Assembly: GCA_013288215.1 (NCBI GenBank)
Contig: JABDCI010000006.1
Coordinates: forward strand, 1 to 40,605
DNA length: 40,605 nucleotides
Source: Verrucomicrobiota bacterium
Lineage (GTDB): Bacteria > Verrucomicrobiota > Verrucomicrobiia > JABWAM01
Direction: 5' to 3'
Shown: positions 7,680-16,204 of the stretch, one piece after another
How the letters are laid out: every line of letters starts with the position of its first letter
How positions within the stretch are numbered: the first letter of the stretch is position 1
Notes under the pieces: generated by a model
Database searches by the model: none
Seen by the model: only the letters and a program-made list of their open reading frames with translations
What the model was told of the DNA's origin: nothing
Translations under genes and position numbers: made by a program

Positions 7680-8549
7680 ATGAAAAAACGAACGATCGCG
7701 GTATTGGGAATGCGCGGCCAGCTCGGGACGGAGCTGGCGACCCGAATTCGAACGCGCTTCGAAGCGGAAGTGATCGGGCCCCCCCATCAGGAATTGGATC
7801 TTGCGCAGGAAGACCAAATCTCCGCATTCATGGCCGGAAATCAGTTCGATCTGCTCGTGAATTGCACTGCCTACAATCAGGTCGAAGCCGCACAAAACGA
7901 TCCGGGCCCTGCCTTCGCCCTCAATGCCTCGGCCGTCGCAAATCTCGCGGCCCTCTGCAAAAAACGCGGCGTTTATCTCGTTCATTTTAGCACAGACTAT
8001 GTTTTTGATGGAACCAAGGGTTCCCCCTACGACGAGGACGACACACCAAATCCCCTCAATATTTATGGACTCTCCAAATATGCGGGCGAAGCTTCCCTGA
8101 GGATTCTTCATAGTCGCCACTGCATTATACGCACCTCCGGTCTTTACGGAAAACATCGCAGCCCTTCCGCCAAAATGAACTTCGTTGAAACCATCCTCTC
8201 CCGCGTGCGTGAGGACCAACCTTTGTCTGTCCGAAACGATCTCATTTGCACCCCAACCTCTGCATCGGAACTTGCGGATGCTGCATGCGAGCTCATGGAT
8301 CAGGAAGCTGTGGGAACATTTCATGCCAGCAATAGCGGCTCCTGCTCCTGGTTTGATTTTGCTTCTGAAATCCTCCGTCTTGAAAAAATCTCGGCGCCGA
8401 TCCGTTCAACGATCGGAGACACCCCGACAACCGCAGCATCCCGACCCGCCTATTCGGTCCTGAATACCCAAAAACTGGAAAGGCTTGGCATCCGACTTTC
8501 GTCCTGGCAGGAAGCCTTGGCTCGCTATCTTTTCGAAAGAAAATCATGA
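7680..8549 (+). CDS. dTDP-4-dehydrorhamnose reductase-like SDR enzyme
   Basis: Encodes 289 residues. The Rossmann loop GMRGQLG is at 10-16, followed by LDLAQ, NCTAYNQVEAAQNDP, STDYVFDGTKGSPYDEDD and the YGLSKYAGE active-site segment. This succession is diagnostic of RfbD/RmlD-type reductases, which reduce 4-keto-6-deoxy-sugar nucleotides with NAD(P)H. It starts 19 nt after the fucose synthase stop and overlaps the following methyltransferase by four bases (ATGA at 8546-8549). RmlA and RmlB are absent here, so the true substrate could be another 4-keto sugar, possibly the product of the neighbouring C-methyltransferase; the rfbD symbol is therefore withheld. Confidence 0.88.
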   Translation: MKKRTIAVLGMRGQLGTELATRIRTRFEAEVIGPPHQELDLAQEDQISAFMAGNQFDLLVNCTAYNQVEAAQNDPGPAFALNASAVANLAALCKKRGVYLVHFSTDYVFDGTKGSPYDEDDTPNPLNIYGLSKYAGEASLRILHSRHCIIRTSGLYGKHRSPSAKMNFVETILSRVREDQPLSVRNDLICTPTSASELADAACELMDQEAVGTFHASNSGSCSWFDFASEILRLEKISAPIRSTIGDTPTTAASRPAYSVLNTQKLERLGIRLSSWQEALARYLFERKS

Positions 8550-9811
8550 CCTCCGCATCTCCTTTGGATGAGATTTGCCGTCCTCTCAAACAATGCCGCA
8601 TCTGCGGGAAAAAGGATCTCGTCCGATTTTTGGATCTTGGCCCCATGCTCCTCGTCAACCGATATCTGACCTCAACGGATCTCCATCAACCGGAGCCGAA
8701 ATTCCCTTTGGAAATTCTTTTCTGCCGCTCTTGTTTTCTCTCCCAATTGAGCGTCGTTATTTCTCCGCAAATACTTTACGCAAATTACGCTTATCACTCG
8801 TCTATTTCGAAAACATTTCAGGAACATTGTGAAAAAATGGCGAACGATCTTGCTCGGACCCTTGATCTTGGCGAGCAAGATCTGATCCTCGAGATCGCAA
8901 GCAATGACGGATGTCTCCTGTCGTATTTCAAGACTTTTGGAAGCAAAGTTCTTGGCGTCGAGCCGGCGCACAATCTCGCGCAGATTGCGAAAAGCAAAGG
9001 CCTGCGCACAATCACGCGGTTTTGGGACCAATCGGTTGCCGACGACGTGGTGATGCAATATGGGAAAGCCCGGCTTGTCCTGGCCACAAACGTGTTGGCG
9101 CATGTCGATGATTTGCATGGCTTCCTCCGGGCGGTTGCTTCGGTCCTCAAGCCGGATGGCGTCTTCGTGTTCGAAGTCCCCTACATGGTGAATTTCATGA
9201 ACCGCGCCGAATTTGATACGGCCTATCACGAGCATCTTTCCTATTTTTTGCTTCATCCCCTGAAAATCGCGCTCGAAAAAAATGGCTTTGTTCTCGCCGA
9301 TGTTCATGAATTTGAAATTCACGGCGGTTCCATTCGCCTGATGGCGACTCGGGGTGGATCGCTCCCAGGCACTGGCGCTGAAAATATTCAGCGCCTCCTC
9401 AACTGGGAGGAGGAACTTGGATTGCATGTGGAATCCTCTTATTTGCGATTTGCATCGCACGTCGCGCTTCTCAAAGAGGAGCTCACCGTCTTTCTCCGCG
9501 CGCTCAAAATCCGTGACAAAAAAATCGCGGCATACGGAGCATCGGCCAAAGGCAACGTGCTTCTGAATTATTGCGGCATCGGAAGAGATCTTTTGGAATA
9601 TGTGGTGGACGACACTCCGGCCAAACAGGGGAAGTTTTATCCCGGAAACCATTTGCCTATTGTCAGCCGTACGCATCTCCACGACATTCCACCTCACTAT
9701 CTCCTGCTCCTCGCGTGGAATTTTGTGGATGAAATGGTGAAAAATACCGCGCAATTCCGCGAGAAGGGGGGGCGTTACATTGTTCCAATTCCTTCTCTTC
9801 GCGTGATCTGA
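8546..9811 (+). CDS. NDP-hexose C-methyltransferase-like SAM enzyme
   Basis: Encodes 421 residues in the three-part layout of sugar C-methyltransferases such as TylC3/TcaB9. The N-terminal zinc-binding segment has CRICGKKD (about residue 18) and a later CRSC pair. A class I SAM-binding domain follows with LILEIASNDGCLL (SAM loop) and EVPYMVNF. The C-terminal Methyltransf_14-type domain carries KIAAYGASAKGNVLLNYC. A histidine-rich stretch, AYHEHLSYF, matches the family active site. These enzymes add a branch methyl to C3 of a 4-keto-deoxysugar nucleotide. Overlap with the RfbD-like gene supports a shared pathway to a branched sugar. Family is strongly supported; the exact sugar is unknown. Confidence 0.88.
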   Translation: MTSASPLDEICRPLKQCRICGKKDLVRFLDLGPMLLVNRYLTSTDLHQPEPKFPLEILFCRSCFLSQLSVVISPQILYANYAYHSSISKTFQEHCEKMANDLARTLDLGEQDLILEIASNDGCLLSYFKTFGSKVLGVEPAHNLAQIAKSKGLRTITRFWDQSVADDVVMQYGKARLVLATNVLAHVDDLHGFLRAVASVLKPDGVFVFEVPYMVNFMNRAEFDTAYHEHLSYFLLHPLKIALEKNGFVLADVHEFEIHGGSIRLMATRGGSLPGTGAENIQRLLNWEEELGLHVESSYLRFASHVALLKEELTVFLRALKIRDKKIAAYGASAKGNVLLNYCGIGRDLLEYVVDDTPAKQGKFYPGNHLPIVSRTHLHDIPPHYLLLLAWNFVDEMVKNTAQFREKGGRYIVPIPSLRVI

Positions 9812-9815
9812 CGCA

Positions 9816-10337
9816 TCACCATGGGAAAGCAACCGTTGGATCATTCCATTCAAACCGGCCTTCGTCCGCAGGATCGTAGATGCGATTCATCACGTAAAGC
9901 ATCACTCCAGCGGCATCGCCAAGCACTTGATAGCCGTGGGCGACACCGGGGGGAATATGCAGCAAAAAGGGGCTACGGACATCGGAATAGATCGAATAGC
10001 CGTTTCCACAGGTCGAACTTTTCGAGCGCATATCGAAAAGAACGATGCGGAAACTTCCTGTGAGGGGACAAAAGAGATCGGATTGCTTTTCATGGTAATG
10101 AAATGCCTTGATCACTCCGGACCGCGTTTCCGAAATCGACAGTTGAGCAGGCTGAAATCCCTTCGGTTCGATGCACGACAGGCGCAGCACTTCCATGAAA
10201 TAACCGCGTTCATCTTGATGTTTTTTTAAAAAATTCATCGAAACATCGACGGGAAGAGAGATTCTCCCTGAAAAGGGAGATTTCGTTTCAACGTGTTTTC
10301 TGAGTTTGGGCAGAGGTGAAGATGGAATCAGTGTCAT
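9816..10337 (-). CDS. RmlC-like sugar 3,5-epimerase (cupin), divergent
   Basis: The start is uncertain. ATG 10337 gives 173 residues and keeps the strand before the conserved DERGYFMEVLR. ATG 10238 gives 140 residues but would clip that strand. An in-frame start at 10583 would run into the divergent glycosyltransferase gene. Seen: DERG, a histidine strand GVIKAFHYHEKQ, IPPGVAHGYQVLG, and DPADEGRFEWNDP near the end, all RmlC-like. In RmlC an arginine precedes the catalytic HY and a lysine follows; here these positions read Lys (KAFHY) and Asp (QSDLF). It may therefore be a related epimerase/isomerase or a non-catalytic homologue. It lies alone on the minus strand, 4 nt beyond the methyltransferase stop. 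Confidence 0.8.
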   Translation of the reverse strand: MTLIPSSPLPKLRKHVETKSPFSGRISLPVDVSMNFLKKHQDERGYFMEVLRLSCIEPKGFQPAQLSISETRSGVIKAFHYHEKQSDLFCPLTGSFRIVLFDMRSKSSTCGNGYSIYSDVRSPFLLHIPPGVAHGYQVLGDAAGVMLYVMNRIYDPADEGRFEWNDPTVAFPW

Positions 10338-10404
10338 GGAACATTCACACGGGGCATTCAAATCTCTTGCAGCAAGGGTGTCAATGGTCTGATATTCAAC
10401 TTTT

Positions 10405-11244
10405 ATGCCGGAGACAGCACCCGTCCCAAGCGTGAGCATCGTCATTCCGACGCGCAACTGCTCACACCTGCTCAAACGCCTTCTGGACTCCATCGACCGG
10501 CAGACGTGCCGGGATATGGAGGTCATTGTCATCGATAATTTCAGCTCGGACGGCACATTCCAACTCGCCTCCTCCCGCAGCAACGTGCGCGTCTTTCAAA
10601 AAGGACCAGAGCGTCATGCCCAAAGGGGCTATGGAGCATCCGTGGCCCAAGGGCGATTCCTGATGTTTTTTGATGCGGACATGGAGTTGGATTTCAACTT
10701 GATTGAAAATTGCATGCATCTTGCCGCCCAGGGAGCCGATGCGGTGATCATCCCCGAACGCGGCGGAGGCGAAGGGTTTTGGGCGGCATGTCAAAAACTT
10801 GAGAAGGAATGCTATTGGGAAGATCCTTGGATGGAAGCCGCCAACCGTTTCATTCGCAAAGACATTTATGACTCGGTGGGCGGGTATCGAACCGATCTGA
10901 TCGCAGGCGAGGATTTCGAGATCCATGATCGCCTTGTCCACGCAGGCGCCAGGATCGCGCGTGCCACATCCATGATCACCCATTATGAGGACACGCGCTT
11001 CTGGTATGTCGTGAAGAAAAAATTCTATTACGGCACCCACATGAAAAAGGTGTTTCAGGAAGCGCCCCTGCGTAACACGAAACGATTTGTCCTTTTCAAG
11101 CCAGCCTATCTTCGAAATTGGAAATTATTATTGAAACACCCCATCTTAACCGGCGGAATCATCACGATGAAGACGACCCAGTTCTTGGCTGGCAGCCTGG
11201 GGCTTCTCACGGGATTTTTTAAGAAAAAAGAAGTTTCTTCCTGA
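10405..11244 (+). CDS. Glycosyltransferase family 2
   Basis: Encodes 279 residues of GT-A fold. VSIVIPTRNCSHLLKRLLDS opens the nucleotide-sugar domain, VIDNFSSDGT supplies the ribose/uracil contact loop, and FFDADME is the metal-binding DxD. AGEDFEIHDRL carries the ED motif that commonly holds the base catalyst. A basic C-terminal segment with a short hydrophobic stretch (TTQFLAGSLGLLTGFF) may contact the membrane. It is expected to add one sugar to a lipid-linked polysaccharide precursor at the cytoplasmic membrane. It is followed 3 nt later by a GT4 gene, so the two are probably co-transcribed. Confidence 0.9.
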   Translation: MPETAPVPSVSIVIPTRNCSHLLKRLLDSIDRQTCRDMEVIVIDNFSSDGTFQLASSRSNVRVFQKGPERHAQRGYGASVAQGRFLMFFDADMELDFNLIENCMHLAAQGADAVIIPERGGGEGFWAACQKLEKECYWEDPWMEAANRFIRKDIYDSVGGYRTDLIAGEDFEIHDRLVHAGARIARATSMITHYEDTRFWYVVKKKFYYGTHMKKVFQEAPLRNTKRFVLFKPAYLRNWKLLLKHPILTGGIITMKTTQFLAGSLGLLTGFFKKKEVSS

Positions 11245-11247
11245 TCC

Positions 11248-12399
11248 ATGCGGATTCTTATTCTTACCATCAGTTATGCTCCCAACGTGGGAGGGGTTGA
11301 GACCCATTTGCTGGATTGGACCCGATGGCTGAATGGCCGCAACGACCTCGAAGTGGATGTTCTTACCTATCAGCCCATCACAACTCGGGCGAAAGGTCCA
11401 TCGGTCGAGCAAGAGGATCGTGTCCGCATCTTCAGGATCCCCTGGTTCGGGCGTCAGCTTTTTCATAAGTTTGAGTCAAAACCCATTCTCCAGTTTCTTT
11501 ATCTGGCCCCGAGACTTTTATTCTCAACCTTTTTTCATATCTTGCGCCATAAAAAATATGACGTCATCCATGCTCAAGGGCTGATTGCAATCTGGGTCGC
11601 CGGCCAATTAAAACGGTTTTGGAAAATTCCCGTTCTTGGTTCCTTGCATACTGTTTACGTATTCAAACCGGATAGCTCCACCGGCAGACGCATTCGCCGA
11701 GTTTTAGGGTACACAGATCATCTCCTCAGCTGTGCGTGTAGCGGAACGGATCAATTGCGAGCCTACGGACTTTCAGAAAATCGAATCGGTACATTCACGT
11801 ATTGGGTCGATCAGGATGTGTTTGCGCCCCTGCCGTCTGAACAGGCGAGACAAGCGTTGAATCTTGCCCCGAACGCCACCGTCGTTCTCTTTGTAGGCCG
11901 GCTGATTGAAGTGAAAGGGGTAAGAATTTTTTTGGAATTGGCCCAGAAACATCCGGAGTTTTTCTTCATGATCGCGGGTGATGGTCCTCTTGAAACCGAT
12001 TGTGCTGCGGCCTTCAAACACCTGCCCAATTTCCGGTACTTGGGTTGCATGAGCAATCACTCCCTAACCACCCTCTACAATGCAGGTGATCTTCTCCTCG
12101 TCCCATCCCTCTTCACGGAAGGAATTCCCCGGGTTATCTGTGAGGCTCTATCCTGCGGATTGCCGGTCATTGCTTCGGATCGCGGCGGATCGAAGGAAGC
12201 TCTCACGGCTGGTATCGGTCTTTTGACAGAACCCACCACGGATTCGTTTTCCAAAGCTCTGAAACAATGGATCCAACAGGGTGGAACCTCTCCCTTGATA
12301 CGCCACCATTGCCGGGCCTTCGCGGAAGAACACTTCAGTTCCAGGAACGCGGAAACCATTGAAACATGCCTGCTTTCCTTGATCACTAAACCCCACTAA
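11248..12399 (+). CDS. Glycosyltransferase family 4
   Basis: Encodes 383 residues of GT-B fold. The N-terminal acceptor-side domain starts ILILTISYAPNVGGVETH, with the glycine-rich loop typical of GT4. The C-terminal nucleotide-sugar domain carries LFVGRLIEVKG, FMIAGDGPLE, LGCMSNHSL and the EX7E-like segment TEGIPRVICEALSCGLPVIA. Such enzymes are retaining transferases using nucleotide sugars in the cytoplasm. The start lies 3 nt after the GT2 stop. The donor and acceptor are unknown. After its stop there is a 99-nt gap, where composition shifts to AT-rich. Confidence 0.92.
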   Translation: MRILILTISYAPNVGGVETHLLDWTRWLNGRNDLEVDVLTYQPITTRAKGPSVEQEDRVRIFRIPWFGRQLFHKFESKPILQFLYLAPRLLFSTFFHILRHKKYDVIHAQGLIAIWVAGQLKRFWKIPVLGSLHTVYVFKPDSSTGRRIRRVLGYTDHLLSCACSGTDQLRAYGLSENRIGTFTYWVDQDVFAPLPSEQARQALNLAPNATVVLFVGRLIEVKGVRIFLELAQKHPEFFFMIAGDGPLETDCAAAFKHLPNFRYLGCMSNHSLTTLYNAGDLLLVPSLFTEGIPRVICEALSCGLPVIASDRGGSKEALTAGIGLLTEPTTDSFSKALKQWIQQGGTSPLIRHHCRAFAEEHFSSRNAETIETCLLSLITKPH

Positions 12400-12498
12400 G
12401 CCAACCTGTTAGGTTGAGAACATTTCGAAAAACTCGATGCATCTTCATTGATTTTGATCAGCCTGATATAGAAATGCCCTGATGCCAATCGTTTCTTC

Positions 12499-13293
12499 AT
12501 GAACCGCAAACATTTCAACGAACAATACGAACGGACTTACGATGGGGCAGGAGACTTTCGTTTTTATTTTTATTCTTCAGCGACTCTTCGTTGGTTTAAA
12601 AAAGAGTTTTTGGCATTACAACCGAAAACAATGGTTGATCTCGGCGCCGGTGATGTATGGGTGTTAAGAAATCTATCAGAAGTATCAGCTGCTACGACCA
12701 TTACTTTCGCATTGGACATGTCAGATGCATCATGTCATCGCGCGCAAATGCGGTTGAAGGAGTTTCCTCGAAATACTCAGGCAAAAATGCAAATATTACA
12801 GGGCGATGTTTGCTCCCTCCCTTTCCGGGCTGAAAGTCTGAACTTCGTGATGTCGACGATGGTTTTGGAACATGTAGACGACGTCCGATTTATTTCAGAA
12901 ATCCGGCGTGTTTTGACTTATTCTGGTATCGCTTTAATCACGACCGTCATCAAACGTCCCTGGGCTTGGTACTATCTGAAAGACACACAGGGAAAAAGTA
13001 TTTTAGAGCTGTCTCATTTGAGAGAGTATTCTTCATTAGAAGAAATTGAAAAATTATTCAAAACACAAGGTTTTGAAATCTTACTCTCCTCGTCGGCAAC
13101 AATCAAATTTAGCTTGCTCACTCCGGTTCTTCGATTGCTGTTAAAGTTATTCCAAAACCAATGGATTTTTAAGTTTCCAGCGACTCCTCTTGGAATTTTT
13201 TTGCGGCTTATCACGCGCATTCCTATCCCAGGCTACGAGAGCGCCGAACTTGTCGTACTCAAACAACTACCGGACGCCACCACCAGACTCTAA
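12499..13293 (+). CDS. Class I SAM-dependent methyltransferase
   Basis: Encodes 264 residues. A SAM-binding loop MVDLGAGDVWVL (about 45-56) is followed by FALDMSDASC (acidic strand 2 end), QGDVCSLPF and STMVLEHVDDVRF, the order expected for Methyltransf_11 enzymes. The loop has GAGDVW where GCGTG is commoner. A basic, leucine-rich C-terminus (LRLLLKLF, FLRLITRI) suggests membrane association. Base composition is clearly AT-richer than upstream genes; a hand count of 12541-12600 gives 23 of 60 G+C. Its stop TAA abuts the stop of the convergent GT2 gene with no spacer. It probably methylates a surface glycan or lipid-linked intermediate; the substrate is unknown. Confidence 0.82.
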   Translation: MNRKHFNEQYERTYDGAGDFRFYFYSSATLRWFKKEFLALQPKTMVDLGAGDVWVLRNLSEVSAATTITFALDMSDASCHRAQMRLKEFPRNTQAKMQILQGDVCSLPFRAESLNFVMSTMVLEHVDDVRFISEIRRVLTYSGIALITTVIKRPWAWYYLKDTQGKSILELSHLREYSSLEEIEKLFKTQGFEILLSSSATIKFSLLTPVLRLLLKLFQNQWIFKFPATPLGIFLRLITRIPIPGYESAELVVLKQLPDATTRL

Positions 13294-14004
13294 CTATTTC
13301 CAATAATAAAGTTCACGAATCATCTGAAAAAAATAGGCAAGCCCGCCTGAGATCTTGGGAAATTTGTTCGAACCACCAATGCGAGAGGGTTCGTCTCCTG
13401 CTATTTCCGTCACTTTCAACTTTCGCTTTGCCGCACGGATGGAAAGAAGCGGCTCAATACCAATAACCGTGCCAAATAATTTTTCGGGTGTGTGACTTTC
13501 GGGTTTATCAAGCTCCAGTTCGTAAAATAAAGAGGTGCGGTACGCTCGGTAAATGACCATGGCATCCGTGTATTTCCCGCCAAAAAAGAGATTGATCGAT
13601 GTGGTGAAAAACCAATTCGCCAAAGCGGAAACAAGATTGTCATCCGTACTTTTCGCTGGTTTTTTATATCGGGAGGCGATCACCATGTCATAGCCCTCCT
13701 CCATTTTCTCAATAAGCTGAGGAATCAGCTCTGGCACCGATTTGCCATTGGGACTGAAGGTGATGATAATCTCGCCTTTGACATGTTTAAATCCATCAAT
13801 GAATGAATACCTCGCACCTTTTTGCGATTGAATCACAAGATCATAGCCATGCTCCCTGGAATATTCCTGTGTTCCATCCGTAGACCGCCCATCAGCGACA
13901 AGAATTTGGTCCACCCATGCTTTCTGAACCTTGGGCATGATCATGCGCATGCCATCAATTTCATTCATGGCATTCACGAACAAAGTAACTGTTTTTTTGG
14001 ACAT
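13294..14004 (-). CDS. Glycosyltransferase family 2 (DPM1-like) with unusual metal motif
   Basis: Encodes 236 residues from ATG 14004 (Met-Ser-Lys-Lys). An in-frame start at 14046 is possible but adds residues outside the fold. Seen: TLFVNAMNEIDGM, ILVADGRSTDGTQ and GARYSFIDGFKHVKGEIIIT, as in dolichyl/polyprenyl-phosphate sugar transferases. The metal-binding position reads FSPNGKSVPEL, without the usual DxD. The C-terminal part has a short hydrophobic patch (ALANWFFTTSINLFF) but no long membrane anchor. It probably forms a polyprenyl-phosphate sugar or a related precursor. It is a lone minus-strand gene in the AT-rich segment between plus-strand genes. Family is fairly sure; activity is less so because of the altered motif. 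Confidence 0.83.
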   Translation of the reverse strand: MSKKTVTLFVNAMNEIDGMRMIMPKVQKAWVDQILVADGRSTDGTQEYSREHGYDLVIQSQKGARYSFIDGFKHVKGEIIITFSPNGKSVPELIPQLIEKMEEGYDMVIASRYKKPAKSTDDNLVSALANWFFTTSINLFFGGKYTDAMVIYRAYRTSLFYELELDKPESHTPEKLFGTVIGIEPLLSIRAAKRKLKVTEIAGDEPSRIGGSNKFPKISGGLAYFFQMIRELYYWK

Positions 14005-14194
14005 AAGGTGAACGATTTTAATCAGGCCTTCAGCTTCAACCTGCATCCATGTCCATTGAGTTTGAATCTGAAAACTTCTTAAGAACAGTTTTTGGCTTTT
14101 AGGTTGTTTTTAAGGTCAATGCAAGTCCTGTCAGCAATTCTGTTACGAGGCTCTGCTTTTCAGATAATTCTTTCTCCAACCGATATATTTCCAT

Positions 14195-16204
14195 ATGATC
14201 TTCGAACTGATGAAGGCGCGTCACGTTCAGCCTAAGACACTTTCGCTCTCGCTCCGAACTTGGCTCGTCTCACCTCGGATTTGGTCGACCGACCAACGTC
14301 TTGCGCTTGGATCACTTGGATGTATTTTTTCCTCTATCGGTTTGACTTTGTTGCATTGTTCTTCTGTTGGAGCCTCGTTTTTTGCAATCTCGGCGTTTTT
14401 ATTCCTGAGTTTTATTTTTTTGATCACGCTCGTTGCCAAATTTAAAACAAAAAAGGCCTTTTATTCCTTAGAGCAAAATCAGTCGAGGCGCGCCTCTTTA
14501 TATTTCGTTTTCGGCGCAAGCAGCCTTCTCGCCATCGTCACGTGGTGGATGTACATTTCTCAAATTGGGATAATGAAGGACGTGAATGCCGAAAGCATGG
14601 ACATTCCACTCGTGGTTGGTCATCTGCTACGAGCCAGAGAAGAACATATGTCAGCCCGGCGCTATTTCGAAACAGATCCTATTTGTCTCAATTTAAAGCA
14701 ACAAGATCCAGCGGGCGCCTTCGGTTACTTCGGACATCGTTTTCAGTTTCAATTTATGGCCGAGGTGGGGCCGCTTCTTTCGACCCTCTACATTCCACTC
14801 GTCAAGTGGCTCGGTGTTACTTCAAAAACTGTTGCGGTCTACTCGACTTCCCTTTCTCTCTTTGAACTCGGTGCCACCCTCCTCCTGGCATGGAACATGT
14901 TTGGCCCATGGCCTTCTTTTCTTGCTGCACTTTGGCTTGTGGGTAATTTCTCCCGTCTTATTCATGTCCATCAAGGTTACACAGCGTGGCCACCCTCTGC
15001 AATCCTGACCGTTCTCCTGGCAGCGGCTCTTTACGAGCATTCCAAAAATCCATCGAAGAAATTTTTTCTCATCGCTGGGCCCATCCTCGGATTATTGTAT
15101 GTCGTAGGATGGTTGTCAGTTGTGTTCGCCGTTTTAATGATCCTGTTAGTTTTCTTGTTGGAACAACGGCTCGCATGGAAAAATTGTCTGAAACAATTAA
15201 TATTGAGTGCGTTCTTGTCGCTTGTGACGATTACCTTGTTCACGTTGTTATATTCTTCTTATGAGCATCTGAATTTTATATCAGTTAATCAGACTCTATT
15301 AGACAATATGTTGAGCCGGTTTAAAGGCGGCGCAGTTCCTGGTCACAATCTTAGTCCAGGAGAAAAATTTTTTTATGCATTCAAGTGCATGTTTCTCGAT
15401 ATGACAACATTTGATCATATGGATAAACTTCTTGAAGGAAAACCTGGAAACTCCGAATTTTTCGGCGCTCTATTTCTAATCGGTCTTTTCTATGCCTTCA
15501 AAAACAGGACTTGTGCCGACAAGATTCTTCTTTGTTGGTTGATATCCGTCTTCGGATTCATGGGGACTATTTTTACTTATACACACCGATATGCCCTCCT
15601 TGCGTTGCCGGCGATGTGCATCGTAGCAGGGCGAGGTGTGGATGCCTTTTATAAAGATCTTCTTGTTCGATCGCGAGTAGCAGCTAAGGCATTCTTTCTT
15701 GTAGTAGCTATTGGAATGGCACTGACCCTCTGGGTGACGCATCGCAACTATTACGTCGATTTTACGTTTTACAAGCCACCCGATTTCGAGGTCGATCGTA
15801 TGCGAGGCCACGCAGACTTCGCAAATTGGCTTAGGAAGAATTCCCCTCCGGAAAACACTCTTGTGGTATTAGGCGACCCTATTATGTTCGCAAGAACCTG
15901 CTTTCTCTTTGATACATTCACCGATAGGTATCCGTTCGTTTACTGGTCGAATTATTTCGGATCCAACTCTTCATCACAGCAAGTGAAGGAATGGGAACAG
16001 GAAGCGCTGCGGCATTACTCACACGTCATTTTCGCGTTTTCAACACGGATGCTAGGCAATGTCCAAACCCAACAGTTCATGAATGATTGGCGGCCTTTTA
16101 ACCGGGCTCATCCCGGATTGCAGCCGGTTTTCACCTATTCTTATTCAGGACGGCCCGCGTCCATCGTCGCATTTAAAATCGATCAGGGACCGGCGACTCG
16201 TTAA
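14195..16204 (+). CDS. Polytopic membrane protein, GT-C (ArnT/PMT-like) glycosyltransferase candidate
   Basis: Encodes 669 residues with roughly eleven to thirteen hydrophobic segments, for example ISAFLFLSFIFLITLVAKF, SSLLAIVTWWMYIS and AKAFFLVVAIGMALTLWV. The first large loop, beginning near residue 130, has acidic residues (KDVNAESMDIP) where GT-C enzymes keep catalytic aspartate/glutamate. A soluble C-terminal domain of about 120 residues follows the last segments. GT-C enzymes move sugars from polyprenyl-phosphate donors on the periplasmic side of the membrane, which would fit the DPM1-like gene next door. The coding DNA is AT-rich (17 of 60 G+C at 15241-15300). Its stop overlaps the convergent methyltransferase stop by 3 nt. 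Confidence 0.7.
   Translation: MIFELMKARHVQPKTLSLSLRTWLVSPRIWSTDQRLALGSLGCIFSSIGLTLLHCSSVGASFFAISAFLFLSFIFLITLVAKFKTKKAFYSLEQNQSRRASLYFVFGASSLLAIVTWWMYISQIGIMKDVNAESMDIPLVVGHLLRAREEHMSARRYFETDPICLNLKQQDPAGAFGYFGHRFQFQFMAEVGPLLSTLYIPLVKWLGVTSKTVAVYSTSLSLFELGATLLLAWNMFGPWPSFLAALWLVGNFSRLIHVHQGYTAWPPSAILTVLLAAALYEHSKNPSKKFFLIAGPILGLLYVVGWLSVVFAVLMILLVFLLEQRLAWKNCLKQLILSAFLSLVTITLFTLLYSSYEHLNFISVNQTLLDNMLSRFKGGAVPGHNLSPGEKFFYAFKCMFLDMTTFDHMDKLLEGKPGNSEFFGALFLIGLFYAFKNRTCADKILLCWLISVFGFMGTIFTYTHRYALLALPAMCIVAGRGVDAFYKDLLVRSRVAAKAFFLVVAIGMALTLWVTHRNYYVDFTFYKPPDFEVDRMRGHADFANWLRKNSPPENTLVVLGDPIMFARTCFLFDTFTDRYPFVYWSNYFGSNSSSQQVKEWEQEALRHYSHVIFAFSTRMLGNVQTQQFMNDWRPFNRAHPGLQPVFTYSYSGRPASIVAFKIDQGPATR

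Noticed and set aside
10338..10583. Longer N-terminus for the RmlC-like gene
   Set aside because: It would overlap the divergent GT2 coding sequence and adds residues unlike the cupin fold.
12403..12415. AACCT-GTT-AGGTT palindrome after the GT4 gene as a terminator
   Set aside because: Only a 5-bp stem and no T-run follows.
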